The position numbers and the translations under genes are program-made. Below the pieces are notes generated by a model. The model saw only the letters and a list, made by a program, of their open reading frames with translations, did no database searches and was not told the DNA's origin. Below are positions 9,985 to 24,900 of a stretch of DNA of 64,000 bases, in pieces. This stretch comes from Trichobilharzia szidati (lineage: Eukaryota > Platyhelminthes > Trematoda > Strigeidida > Schistosomatidae). The stretch is from assembly GCA_944472155.2 (NCBI GenBank), contig OX235279.1, forward strand, positions 149,814,199-149,878,198. Direction: 5' to 3'. Positions within the stretch are counted from its first letter, which is position 1. Every line of letters begins with the position of its first letter.

Positions 9985-12900
9985 CTAGAGTGAAAGAGAA
10001 AAACGGAGGTTTTCTTAAAAGTGAAACCAGAAATTGTCTAAAGGAAGAAGGAATTAATAGTCTACGGATGATATTTCCGCATTATTTAAGGAATAGCCAT
10101 GGATAAGCAGTCTTTTTACATTGAGATTCAAATTAAATCGAAAATGATGGAGTGGTTTAAGTGAAATGTGAAAGCAAATGCTTATCACAAACTAAATGAA
10201 GCTAAATAAAGTCCGGGAAAACTGTAGTTAACAAGCTGTCGTACTATAGCTCATATTAGGACTGGAAATAGGATTGTTAAGACAAACAGATTGAGTTTTG
10301 AATTCAGGATCAATCAAGCTCTTAACAGTGTCAAAATAAAGTGATATTAGATAAACTACCAAAGAACGGCGACTCAGGCCTCTGCAAAAACTGTCTCGAA
10401 ATCATGCTGTTGTTTACACGAAGAAAAATATTAAGTGATGTCATCCTGAAGAGAACAAAGGATGCACTGGATATAGAATTCCGCCCGGAACAAGCTGGAT
10501 TCTGGGAAAGCAAATAATATGCGGATCACATAGCAACTCTACACATCATCATCACTAAACACAACATAGAATGGCAGTCAAACCTCTCTCTACCTCAACT
10601 TCATCGACTTCGAAAAGGCCTTAGACAGCTTTGACTGAGAAGCAATTTGGAAATTACTTCAAAAGTATGGCGTGCCCCAAATCTTTACCAACCTCACTCA
10701 ACACCTCGCTATATGACAATGCCACGTGCCAGGTGACCCAAAACGGAAAACTCAGGGAAGTTTCCGAAGGGAAGACAGGAGTAAGGAAAGGCTGCTTATT
10801 ATCACTGATCATAGTCCTAACTGTTGTGAACTGGATCACGAGGGACACCGTGAGTGGGGAGCGAGAAGACAAAAATAAGTTAGACCAATAAAAGGACTCT
10901 AGAAGATGTGGATTCCGCCAACGATTTAATTTCACTGTCAAAAAAACCCGAAGACTTACAAGTGGAAAACACCAGGCTGTCAGAACAAGCAGGGAAGATA
11001 GGACTTCAAGCATAAATAGGGGAGACAGAGGTAATGAAGATAACCAGCCAACCAACTAAAAACAACAATAAGAAACAATTACTATCAACGGAACTAATTT
11101 GAAAGAAGTCACTCCCTTCATTTATCTAGGAAACATTGTTTCAAGTACAGGCAGTTGGCACGGATGAGGATGTCAAAACCAGTCAGAATCAGAAAGGTAA
11201 AATAGACTTTCATCAATCTGAAATCAGTTTGGAAATCCTCCAAACTCACCAAAATTCGGATTTCCAACACGAATATCAAGTCAGCTGCAAAATTTTATCA
11301 ACAGCTACCTTCTGTGGCTCCATACTGCAGATGACATGGCTAGCCGGAAAGAATTAGAAACAAGAAACTACTAGAACAAACCAATTACTCAATAAATATG
11401 TAGAAAAGAAATGGTGATGGATAGGATACACGCTGAAGAGACGGCTGGGTGACGTCTTGAGCGAGGCCATCGGTCGAGTGGATGACGAATGGGAAATGAC
11501 GAATTGGGCTTGGGTCTGAGTGTGACATGGAGAAGATTGTGTGAGTAGGAGATAAGCTCCTGAGGGCAATCATGGGGCTAGCTAAAGAAGACTGAAGAGA
11601 ACAGACTGAAATGGAGATCCGCTGTTGAAGCCCTATTTTCCACTCGGAATCTAAGGGATTAATAATAATAAATAATGTCACATAAACTTAGTGAAGTATA
11701 TGCCAATATAAATCCTTTAGAAAACTCTGAAAGCTGTATTAGTAAACAATAAAATTAGAATAATAAGTTGATTGCTATCACATAAACATGCACACAACGT
11801 GAATGGAATAAATTCGGTGATGCAACGTTATTCCACCTTATCATTTCTCATAATAGTGTGGTCAACGCATTGGGCGTTACAGGAAAATTCGATGAAAACT
11901 ATTACAAGTTAGTCACACATTAGCAGAATGAATATCAGCGCCGTCTTGTGCGATAAATACCAGTTGATTAGTAACACTTGCGTGCAACTATGCTCCGAAT
12001 CTTGAACGTAGTAGCCAAAAGGAATGAATTCTAAATATTTGTGGAGAAAAAATGTTTCATCACAATTGTTGTGTTAGGCACTAGAAGTCCATCGACAAGA
12101 GGCTTTCGGGACACAGCAGTTTCGACATCATATTGTCTGCCCGATCGACAGGTTTTCATCATCTATCATATTGGCAACTGCTTCTCATACCGTTCTATGC
12201 CGTTGCTAAACAGGTTTCTATTGCAGGAATGAAAGATCGCTTACTTTGTAATCTACTTGATTAAAACCTACAGAAGTTGCTGCTTCGTACAAAATATGTC
12301 GTTGTTTTTTTTTCATTGCTGTGCATGTTAACTCAAAATCATTCGCCAATAATCTAATATGAACTATTTTTGTTTCAGAACAAGCAATGCAGATTTCGTA
12401 GGTGCCAATATGTCCTCTTAAATGTGACATTCACGTGAAGTGATTCACTGACTGGAATTATTCAGCATCATGCATCAAACATTACTCTACAAACCAGGTC
12501 ATCAGAGAACACTAATTTTACATGATTTACGGATCACATTAGATATTTCAAAGGATCTCAAGACAAAAATTCTAGACACTTGCTGTAGAATGAGCAATAA
12601 GTCAGTGTGAACTGAGAATATTCTTTCCGTCCTAGTTCGGGACTCTTCATCAGTGCGCACCCACCGGGATTCGAACCCAGGACCTTCTGGTTACAAGGCG
12701 AGCTGCAAGACTATTGAGCCACTGGGACCCGATCAATTGGTCCTTGAATTCTAACTTCTGCTAATTCACAACATAGCGCGACCATTTCGCAATGTATTCT
12801 TCGATGAGTTACTGCCTCATCTTCAGCCTGCTGTACCCTACTGGTCACGGCTTCCCACTAGAACCATTGGATCGGGTCCCAGTGGCTCAATAGTCTACGA

Positions 12901-15900
12901 GCTCGCCTTGTAACCAGAAGGTCCTGGGTTCGAACCCCGATGGGTACGTACTGTTGAAGAGTCCAAAACTAGGACGAAACAGCTGTCTAGTACTCTCAGG
13001 TTTTCCAGTGGTTCTCTAGCTGATGTCAGCTCATGATGAAATCCTCCATGCAATCAAACAAAAATCCCTACAAAACCAATACTTTACAAAATCATCTGTT
13101 AACTTTTAAGCAATCAAAGTCATTTCAGTCAAATGATATTTCAAGTTGAAAATCGAAGAGCGCTAGTACGCAGTAGTATTCATTGATAAGGAGATAGTAA
13201 GACTGCGGTGAATAGCTAGTTCATGATAAAATAGTTAGTGTTTGAAATGAAACAGTTAGAGGCACATAATATTGAGAAAAGAAATAATATTACTAATAAT
13301 AAGTCAGAATAGTGTAAATGGAAAATTCGATAGTCTTGATAGAATTTTAGAATGAAGGGTGTAAATTATAATGAATAATAATAATTATTTTTTAATTATT
13401 TTTAAAGAATTTTATTCCTATAAATTCCCAGTGGAACACAAGGCTTCAAGCTAGAGCTTTGAAGTTTCGGTAGCAATAGTATTTATTTTACGGGATGGGG
13501 TTGCCAGTCTCACCTCCAACTTTCTCTCTTTACCAGTCTTATTACTAGCTAGTGAGGTAAGGGAGTGTGTCGGCCGGGAATCGAACTCCGAACAACATGT
13601 ATGGTTGGCGAGCACTTTACTTCTGTGCCGCCGATGCAACTATTATCATAATGCATTATAGTAAGCAAAGAAAAAGAGAAAAGGGATAAGAGGAAGAGAC
13701 ACTCTTGGAGAGGAGAAGAAATATTAATGCAAGTTTGGCCACACTAGGAACAGTGCCTGAATGTGTTCTCTTTGAATACAAAGCTCCGGTTTAGTCGGCC
13801 TTATTGCAAAAACTTCAGCTATATGTAGGAGACGTAAGCAAACTGTGCGTGATATTGACTTCGGAATTCGGTATGTAACCCTGAAGGCTATGTTGGCGCC
13901 GATGTGATGTCCAGTTTAGACCAAGTGTGACAGAATCGAACTTTTTATGTATTCGATATCCTCCTTGCTGAACCAAGCTGGTAAATGTTCTCGAATGCGT
14001 AGACGAACCAGCCTAATCGTAAGCCTCAGCACGTTTGTCACACAAATACTATTTATTTTGTCACCCTATAACTAATCTGTTATTCTACTTAAAAAAATGT
14101 ATCCGCCGCATAACTGGCCACTTTTGTAACGATAACAGATACCATATATTTTATATTTGTACGAACCTGGGGAGGAGGATTTACTGAAAAGAATATTTTC
14201 CACTCAAACTGACTTTCACTTCATGATATGAGAATATTTCGCTTATTCTTATAAGCTATAGCGTTTTATGAATAGTTGTATATTTACAAAATGCATTTTA
14301 CAAAGTAATAATCGTTTAGGGGATTATTAGTTGACTTTCAGAGGAGTATTAACTTCCTTTAAAAAAGAAGAAGCAATACACTAATCGAATCTCGGCAATA
14401 AACGCATGTGAACTGTGAGTCCTTGTAATATTTTCATTTCTAAATAAAACAGTTCAATGTTAGCAGCGTTTAAAAATCTTAAATACGAACTACCAGTAGA
14501 ACAATGATGTTATATTTTACATATGTCAGACGAAAACAAGTTTGATATTTGACCACTCGATAATTTTTTAAAATCTTTTTCATTCCCGGTGGAACAGAGG
14601 GCTTCAAGATAAAGGCTTTCGGTAGCAGGGGTGTTTATTTTTACGGGATAGGGTTGCTAGCCTCATGCCCAACCTTCCCTCTTTACCACTCCCACAACGG
14701 GTGTGCGTCGGCCGGTTGGCGTGGTTGGCGAGAATTCTACCTCTGTGCCACTGACGCACTCGATAATTACTGTCTGATAAGCACTCTACTTATCCAATAT
14801 TTTGTAATGCACTGAAATTTAAAAGACTGATTAGTGAAGAAAGAATAAATTTGTCATCAGGTTGAGGAAATCAATTCAGAGAACGTTTAATGGCGGTAAG
14901 CTGCAGCTTATAATTTCCACACAGCAGGTTGTGATTCTGAAAGGGAATGATGGATGAAGTAACAAGACCAGCCACCTCCGATTGTGTCTATCAATTTAAC
15001 TGCTCCTGTGGAACTGGTCATATTGGCCATTACTCTAGGAACTCAATTTTGCGTGCTCAGGAGCAGGTACCAGTGTAGTTAAATAAACGTGTTGTTAAAA
15101 CCTTCAGCAGCTGTGTACTGAATCACTTCGTCCAAACATGCTCCAAAGCTAGAATTGAAGAGTCTATTCCTATCATCTACCGGGTATTGAATAAGTTACA
15201 CTCTAAACAGCCAAAGCCATCGTTAGGAGAGTAATATGCTCTTGATTTATGATTCAGTTTCAAAAAAATAATTCCTGTGTGAGTTATACATTGATAAAAA
15301 AGGGTTTTGTGATAGGTGGATTAACAAGCTTCAAAAGTTTGAAAGCTGCTAACTTCGTTGATTTCTGACCATTGAATAAATATCATAAAACATCTTTTAG
15401 ACAGAAACCTCTCTACATTTCTTTAGTCAGTCAGTGATTCAAATATATCACATATGCTAGAATATTGGAAAAAAATACATAAAATCCGACAATGACATGC
15501 TTCATCTGAGATCACATTTTTTTAAAGGAAACTGAAACAGGCAAATAATTTGCCATCATTTTAGGAAATACTTTATTCAACTGACTTCGTTCTGTAAGCA
15601 GTTGTCTCGAAAAATTCATTTTTCAAAACTAATAAAATTGATTTCATTTCATGTCTGTCGATGATCTGACTGTTTCTATGCCGGTTATTTCTCAGACAGA
15701 CTGTTTCTAAATGAATAACTCTTTATCAGAAATTAGTCAGTGATCGTAGTCAAATAGTCTTAAGTTTAATCCCTCCAAATGTCAGGTGGTTGATTTGACC
15801 ATCAGACGCAAGAGTGACTTACATGAACTGCTTCTTTCGCATGGTTCCATGATCATAGATGCTACAGAAGTTGAAAATAAATAGAATATTGAATACCTTG

Positions 15901-18900
15901 GACTGTCCATTTGCTCTGATCTTTCTTCGTCTTCCCACGTCATGTTGGTTTCCAGAAAGATATTTCATTTAGCTTTCATTCTACGTGAGGAAGTAAGGAC
16001 AATCTAGTATCACTCAGTCAGTTTCTACTTTCTAAGCTTGCTAATTCTCATATTCTCACCTGCCTTCCACTTCCCTGGACTACAGCTGTCAGTACGACCA
16101 GTAGGGGGTCGCTAAACCAACTCGTTAATACTGTTGTAGATAGATACATGAACTCATGCAAGTAATTAGTAAATATTATCTTGTCACACTCTCAGCATCC
16201 TCTCTATAAATAAATGTCTCTACGCTTACATCTCATCAGGTGGAACTAGAAGCAACTGTAGAAGACTATATGCTCGGACGACTGACTATAATAACCCTAC
16301 ACTACCTTACTTGTCAGGCACTCATTTCATGTGATGAAAAGTGTGTAAGGCAGGAACTTACCAACTTACTGTAGAGCTCTAAGTAAACGACACTTTTCAT
16401 TGTTATATTGTTGTTACTATTCCCACTTGAATTTTAATTTAATACTCATATTCTTGTTGAACAATACTGTCAATGTAAATTCCCTGTTTTAACTGTTAAT
16501 CGTGTAATGAGAAAATTGGATGCAATACCGCACTACATACTGAAAATTCCACATTCGTACTAAAAGGATTTATTGGAATAAAGCTATTATTTTGGTTTTA
16601 TTTCGTCTGACTTTTTACATTAAGAAGTTGAGGCACTCAGGCATAACCCAACCACTCCTCTTACAGTTTGTCAACTCGTGTACTCTACCTATTCTTCTTT
16701 ACTGTTCACCCTTATTCTTTCCTGGATTGCTTAAAAAGGACTATGTCATACTTCGTAGAACTCTGAAGACTGTCAGTAGGACAACTGGTATCCCACCGAT
16801 AGGCACTTGATGTCATGAGACAAATCCGATAAGGGAATTTTGTCAGACTCCGAGCACCCACTCTACCCGCAGCTCCAACCTTGTGTCTCCTCAAGTAAAA
16901 CAAGAAGTCTTTTCAGAAGAATTTATGCACGTACATCTAAGTATAAAAATTCCACTATACCATATTTGGCACGTACTTTATGTGATGAAAGTAGTGTCAG
17001 GCATGAACTAACTAACCTTCTTTGCACCACTAAATAAACCATTTCCTCCACCCTTACAGCATCAAATTTCATTGTTATTGTATTTCTTATATTTATAATC
17101 CTCTCAATTTTTTGTTTTTGTTTATTTTTTTCATAAGTGTGAACATAATTTAAGCTGTGTCATAACTGTTAATTTCGCATTTCCCCTCACTATACTATGT
17201 CAACAGATTATTAGATCCAATAATCTATAACATGCTAAAGCTTCCAAACTGAATCGACAATACCGTTTGAAACAAATTCACTGTTATTATTATTATTATT
17301 TATTATATATTTAATAATCTCAATTCGTGATTGCACACTAGTCAGTAACTAGTGTAATGTGTCTAGTCCTATCTTCGGTGCAGACTGAATTCTATCAGTC
17401 ATGCTTGCAATGTGGCCACCACGCTTCGTGCTTCGAACACTTTTGACTTTATATCGTAAATGTGGACAAATTCCTCCGGTTAATTTTGTTTTATTTTTTA
17501 ATTTAATTTATATTTTGAGTAAATCAGATGCCATATTGTGACAAATGCAGAGAATTCCATTCTGTATTATAAGTACTGTTTTTGGAATAAAGTAGATTAT
17601 TATTATTATTATTGATCAGAATATGTATGAATAAAGACATCACATCTCAGTGATATATTTGCTTACTAAACATAAACTGAGTTACTTACTTTTGCTTTTT
17701 GCTTCTTCAGGAGTATATGAAAGACAATGATTTCACCAGCCAATAAAACAACACCAATTACAAGTCCACAGATAAGTAGTGTAAACATACCACCCACTTC
17801 CTCGAAGCCGTAACCTTCATCAACTGCAATCGGTTCACATCTACTTGTATCACTTGCCCACCATTTAGCTTTTAAACCGTCAATTGTATAATCAGCTTCC
17901 ATTGTATAAATACTTTCATGGTATAAAAATGAAATAAATTGAATAGGAAGTCAATACAGGATATTGTAAAGCCTCATTCTAACAACTGAAACTTATATTT
18001 GAATTTATTGGCTCCAAGGAAGAATACAGATCAGGTAAATTTGTACTTTAGTTTACGCTTCTGAAGACATTTCTCCCTAAATATTTCAGTAATATAGGGT
18101 GCTGAATTTGTTTTAACAGTATTATTATAATTATTCCCTTGAAATCCTAGTTGGAAATAAGGATTTAACAGAACTTCTTCATTCCATCCTGTTCTATTCA
18201 ATCCCTTTCAACCGACCCCACGACTGCCTATAAGTTCTCATCTCTTCCTCACACAGTCTTCTCCATGTCACACTAGGAGACACGCCCAACTCTTCGTTTC
18301 TCATTCGGCTTCTACTGGAGCGATATTGTGGTGTGCAGTGTCGCCTGATGTTCTCTTTAGCGTGTGTCCTATTCGCCTCCATTTTTTTCTACATATTTAT
18401 TGAGCAGTAGGTTCATGATTAGCTCATTCTAACATTTTGTTGATTCTAATTCTTTCCGACTAGCCATCTCATTTGCAGCATGGAGCCAGAGAAGGTAGCT
18501 GTTAATAAAATTTTGCAGCTGACTTGATATTAGTGTTGGAAATCCGAATTTCGGTGAGTTGGGAGGATTTCCAAACTGATTTCAGATTGATGAATATCTT
18601 GCCTTTCCGATTCTGGTTTCGACGTCCTCATCCGTGCCAACTTTCTCTAATTGAGAGGATACTGCCAAGTTTAGTGAAAGAAGTGACCTCCATCTGTGTA
18701 TGCTAAGGTGTTTTCTAGGAATATCAATATAGATTATAAAAGTCTGTAAATTATATACAAGCCGTTCACTGATTACGTCATATTTATCCATCCAAATCAA
18801 TTTGACTAGTCCACAGACTGAGCAAAATTTTGTAGACGGATACACTGTTGATAAGATTTGCTCTTAACAATTGGAACTTCAAATGACTCACCTCATTTAC

Positions 18901-21900
18901 TGGTAAATTTATAACATCTTTTGATCTCAGAATACAGTTTGTGTTGAGTTTTGGGTAGCTTCTTGCGTAATAATTTTTTGGAACAGGTCCCAGTGGCCTA
19001 ATGGTCTACGAGCTCACCTTGTAACCGAAAGGACTTGGGCACGAACTCCGGCGGGTACATACTTATGAAGAGTCCCAAACTAGGACGAAGCAGCTTTCCA
19101 GTACTCTCAGGCTTTCCAATGATTCTCTAACAGATGTTAGCTCATTATAAAACCCTGTAACCACTATTTGCACAGTCGGGTTTCAATGAATCCACGAAAA
19201 CTGATGTTAAAAGTCAGATCAAGAATATGGATTCTAATTATGCATCAAAATCTAGTGAGGGCACTTTTTGTACAAAACCAGGAGATAAAATCAATTCAAG
19301 TGCAGAGATTTTCACTTTGATTTCTCCTATATCAGAGGAGAAGGAATAAGTCCCGTAAGTTTCCACTACATGCCATGTTGTTAAAAATGCTTTTGGAGGT
19401 ATTTTGAACTTGGTTGGTGGAATTTCTTGTGATGTTCAATTCACTTCAAAGGATGTTAAAGATTTAGGTTATCCTACCAATCATTATGATTCGGATTTAT
19501 TCGGCATTGATTCGATTGACAAACCATCCCTTTGAAAAATGCATTTTCGTGATATTGATTTCGATAAACTGATACAAATTCTTCGTAAAAGTTTTGGGAA
19601 ATATGCATCAGTATCCGCTATAAATGTTTAGTTCTGTTCAACGTACAATGTGATGACTTCCTTACCTTTTTCGGTAAAGTCAACCAGGCACCAAGCAACA
19701 ATCCCACATTATATCATGGGGAGTTATCATAGACGAAGAGTACTCAGACCTACAAATACCTTTCAGCAGTCCCCATATTGAAAATATTATTAAAAAGGGG
19801 AGGTGTTGGGATGGACAATCTATCCAGTTAGTCTTAGAGTCAAGAAAGACAACAACAATAAAAACAGTAACACTCTGTTAAAACAATGGCACAACATGGT
19901 TCTATCTGAAACAAGACTTAATTCTCTACGTTTTTCCCCCTAATCTTTTGAAGTTCACAGTGGTAGGTTGAAAATAAACTGAAAATTTTGCGCCAGGTTA
20001 TTTTACTATCCAAGAACATAATTGGAAGAATAACCCAATATCCATTTAAAACAACAAGAAACGGAGAAAAGCTGGTCCATCAAATTGGATGGAAACATTA
20101 GCTAGCCTAGTGGTTTAAGAAGGCAACCAATATATATATGCTAAGAATGTGTTTACAATGCCTTCCGTAAATCTAAATTCATGTCTCTTTTTTCACGGCA
20201 ACCAGTAATAATATTAAATAAATTTGGTTACTGCTATATATTATTAAAGCATTTATTATTACTGTTATTATTATTATTCCCTTGAGTTCCGAGTGGAACA
20301 CAGGGCTTCAACAACACATCTCCACTTTATCCCGTCTTCTGCCATCCTCTTCAGCTTAGACCACGATTGCCCACAGTCTCTCATCTCCTCTTTACACGAT
20401 CTCCTCCATGTCACCCTAGGACGACCAACTCGTCGCTTCCCATTGGGATTCCACTAGATGGCCTGGTGCACGATGACACTTGGCGGTCTCCTCAATGTAT
20501 GCCCAATCCATCTCTATATTCTCCAACATATTTGTTGAGCGATCGGCTCTTGGTTGGTTTATTCCCACAGTTCCTTGTTATTTATTCTTTCTGGCCAGCT
20601 GGCCATTTGATCTTCAGTATGGAGCTAGCTAAGGCAACTGTTGATAAAAGTCTGCAACCTGTTGGAAATCCTTTTTGTAGCACACCAGCCAAGTTTCTGA
20701 CCCGTATAGAAGAATTGGTTGACTTGACAGTGGTGTTGAGAATCCGAATCTTGCTGGCTGAGTGAAGCAGATTTCCAGACCGTTTTCAGGTTGATTTAAG
20801 GTGTATCTTGCCCCTCCGATTCTGGCTGGCTTTGACGTCCTCATCCGTTCCGCTGGCTGTGGTTGAAACCGCGCTTCCTAGATAAGTGAAGAAAGTTGTA
20901 CGGCGAAGTTTCAGTAGCAATCTGATTGATCTTGTGGGGTAGGGTCGCTAGTCCTACGTCCAACCCTCCCTCTCTACCCGGGCTTGGAAGCGGCTAGGAA
21001 ACCAGAAAGCTAGTAAACTAGGTGTGGTTATTAAAGCATGTACATAATTTTATTGTCACGTAAACAGCTATGAAATGGGGACAGCTTACATTTCATTAAA
21101 AAGAGGCGTTAAAGGAGAACGTGGAAGTAATATCATGCTGTAATACCAACTACCAATACGTTTGCCAAATCGTTTGATTTTGCATTCCTTTGCAATGTAA
21201 TAGTCAGCTTTTGGAGTCTCCATGAATATCACCCAACCTTCCCTAATAAGCTTTAGAGTTTCTTCGCGGCTACTGGTGAAACCCCATCCTTTCATTCTAC
21301 TGTAGAGTAGTCCATATTTTTCAGTGACAGGATATTGCCAGACTGTATAATTCGAAGTAAATTCATCTGAAACACAAGGAGTAGATGTATAGGTTGAATA
21401 ACTTTTCTATCCATTACTCAAGTTTCGTTTGGTAATAAAACACTTTGATATGGATGTTTGTGTATATTTCCATTACTGTTGTGAGACAACTTAAGATATA
21501 TCAAGCGGCTTTCTGAGTTTCTAGAATCAACACTTTAGAAATGCCTTCCTTTTTGATATTAATAATATTCATCTACCAAATTATCAATCCGTGGGCAAAC
21601 TTGAGACAAATAAATCCCCACAAACTAACTCCTGAGGATTAACATGATGCTCGTTAGTGACTGGCTACAGGGAGAAGTCCTCTAGAGTTCCAGTAAAAAA
21701 TCGTGACCACTGGGTTCTCCCAGGTCGGGAGTAAGGACAAATAATCGCGCCGATGACAGTGGCTAGTCATTGCGGTAAAATCACGAATTGATAGAAGTCG
21801 GAATTCATGCACTAGCCATCGAATAGGGCTACAGTGGCTGAGTGATCTACAGGCTTGACTTGTAACCGAGAGGTCTGGGGTTTGAATCTAAGTGGGCTTG

Positions 21901-24900
21901 TACTACCGATGAGTCTCAAATTAGGATGAAACAGTTGAATAGTGCTCCCTGCTGGCTTTCAGTGGTTCTCTAACAAACGATATCAATCCATGGTCAGACT
22001 TGAAATAAATCAAATCGCTAAAAACTAATTCCTGAAAATTATTTTTCTACGTAATAAAACACCAAATAGAACATGAACAAACTGACTAACTAATCAAACA
22101 ATAAGATTTACTATTAGGGACATTCGAAAGTACAATAGAAATTGCAGAAAAAGAATTGTACTACAGCCTGCTTAAACCTTCTTAAGTCAAACAAAAAAGC
22201 TACTGAACAGTGTCATTAAGACTCCGTCTTGACTTTACTAATGGTTACCTATTTTCCAGGTGATAACAATTCATGAATAACAGTTAAATTGCCAAACACT
22301 TACTGTTATACACAACCTGTTGCTTCCATATTTCAAAGATTGCTTCTTCGGCATTCTTCAATTTCTCAAAGAACCTCATTTCCGTTGAATTATTTATAAT
22401 TGTATACTAAAATTTGAAAAACATTTAGCTGATATTAGTTAGTGAATGTGTTGTTATCATTAATCTACTGCCTAATGGGCAATTATCTTTAGTATTACTG
22501 AACAAGAAAGTAAAATATTTTATGGGTGTAATTTCTACTGAATCGAGTTAAGTTGAATAATATTTAAAAGTCACACTTTCCCAGTCCTACTCACTTCATT
22601 TTCAGTTTTAACTTCCAAACTCCCCTATTTTGAAGTTAGTGTATAGATTTGATAATTAGACTCAAAGAGATTCTGCGTGCTCTTTCTTCTTCCTGAGTCT
22701 TTCACTGACTGAGAAATTTTCACAGGTAACCTTGTTCACGAACATTTACCAACCAACTTTAGACAATCTACTGGCAAACCAGACAATAAGCTGTCAATGA
22801 CTGTTGGGTCACAGAGCAATAAGGCACCCTTTTCTTGGTCATCTGGCTAAAATATAATCTTCAATTTTGAGTCATCTAACAATTTTGAATAGATTGTTTT
22901 ATTTTGACTCCCATTAGACCGTGATATTCCTGGAGAGAATAAATGACGAACTGGATACAGAACTCCGACCAGAACAAGCTGGATTCAGGAAAGGCAAATC
23001 ATGTTCTGACCAAATTGCAACTCTACGCATCATCATCGAACAAAGCGTGGAATGGCAATCAATCTACCTCAACTTCCTTCATAGACTTTGAGAAGGCCTT
23101 CGACAGCGTTGACCGCGAAGTAATCTGGAAACTACTCGAGTACTTTGGCGTACCTCAAATATTCATCAACCTTATTCAACAGTTGTACGACAACGGCACA
23201 TGTCAAGTGATCCACAACGGAAAACCGAGCGAGTCTTTTGAAGTAAACACAGGAGTCAGACAAGGGTGCTTATTATCACCAATGATATTCCTAATTGTGG
23301 TGGACTGGATTATGCGTCAGACAGTGGGAAACGAGAAGACAGGGATATCCTGGACCGACGTGAAGAACCTAGAAGACCTGGATTTCGCGCGTGGATGATT
23401 TATGTTTAATGTCACATAAAATCGAAGACTTACAAGCGAAAACAGACAAACTGGTCGAAGAAGCAGCCAGAGAAGACAGGACTCCAGGTGAACATAGACA
23501 AGACGGAGGTTATGAAAATAACCAACCAACAACAACAGCAGCAGCAACATCCAGCGCCAATCACCATCAACGGGAGGGATTTGAAAGGGGTTACTTCATT
23601 CACTTATCTAGGGAGCATTGTCTCAACCACAGGAGGAACGGACAAGGATGTCAAATCTGGAAATCTTCGTCACTCAGCATCAACAACAAAATTCGGATTT
23701 TCAATACAAACGTCAAGTCAGTCAGTTCTTCTATACGGATGGATCAGAAACTTGGCGGGTCACCAAGAATATTTCCAACAGCCTGTTGCAGACCTTTATC
23801 AACAACTGTCTTCGTTCTATACTCAAGATCAGATGGCCGGAAGGAATCATCAACAAGAAACTATGGGAGCAAACAAAACAAGAACCAATCGCTCAACAAA
23901 TATGCAGGAGAAAGTGGAGATGGATTGGACACTCACTGAGGAGGCTGCTAGGTGACATCGCGCGTCAGGCCAGTGCTCGAGTGGAACCTGAAAGGAAAAC
24001 GGCGAGTGGGACGTTCAAGGGTGACATGGAGGAGATCGTGTGAAGAGGAGTTGAAACAGTATGGATTAACATGGATGCAAGTGAAAAGTACAACAGAAGA
24101 CAGAGGTAAGTGGAGACGTACAGTTGAAGCCCAATGTTCCACTAGGAACCCAAGGGAATAATAATAAATAATAAACCGTGATAAAAAATGCTTTGTTACA
24201 CTTTTTCATAAATTACACAATAAAATATAAATTGGATTTAGTCCTGTAGATAACTTTAAAGGATAAATCACGCGGGTCTGGATAATCTGACTCCAGAAGG
24301 TGTCGACAAATTGAAGACTTCACCATATTATGCTTACCTTTCATTAACCAAAACAGGTAGTATTCAGCTACCCATTTCTAGAGAACACGCTTACAACATC
24401 CAGTGTAATCAGCTAAACACGAATGTGTGAAAAAGTATACGCGCACAGGATAGGATGAAATGAGCGGTAGTTTATCCTTGACGCATTATCCAATCATCTT
24501 TCGACTGGTGAATACTAAATTTAAGTCAGCTGCATAAAAACGACTGGCTGCATTCTTATTTCTCAGGAAGAAAGCAGTGCACTGTATGTAAGAGGAAGTT
24601 GTCGACTTCATTGCTTGCTGAATCTGGATTTCCTCTTTCTCTTTTTCTGTTTTCTTCCTTGAATGTCTTGCCTCACTCTGATGAAGTGAACTATGCTGAT
24701 GATCTGACTGTTTCACTGCCTGTTTATATTGTATTAAGATGAACAGCTTTCTATCAGAAGTCAGCAAATGGTCTTTGTATAATGGACTTGAACTAAATTT
24801 TTCCAAATGTCAAACTGTTAATTGCAGTTTCGGATGTAAACGAAAGTCAAATGAAGCTGTTAATTCCGATGGCCGTCGCCGAACCCCAGTGGGTGCGTAC

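Noticed and set aside
12929..12950. Candidate functional tRNA gene (good box B, tRNA-like head)
   Set aside because: The same head recurs in several copies followed by a hammerhead and SINE tail, and the anticodon arm is not well formed; this is a SINE.
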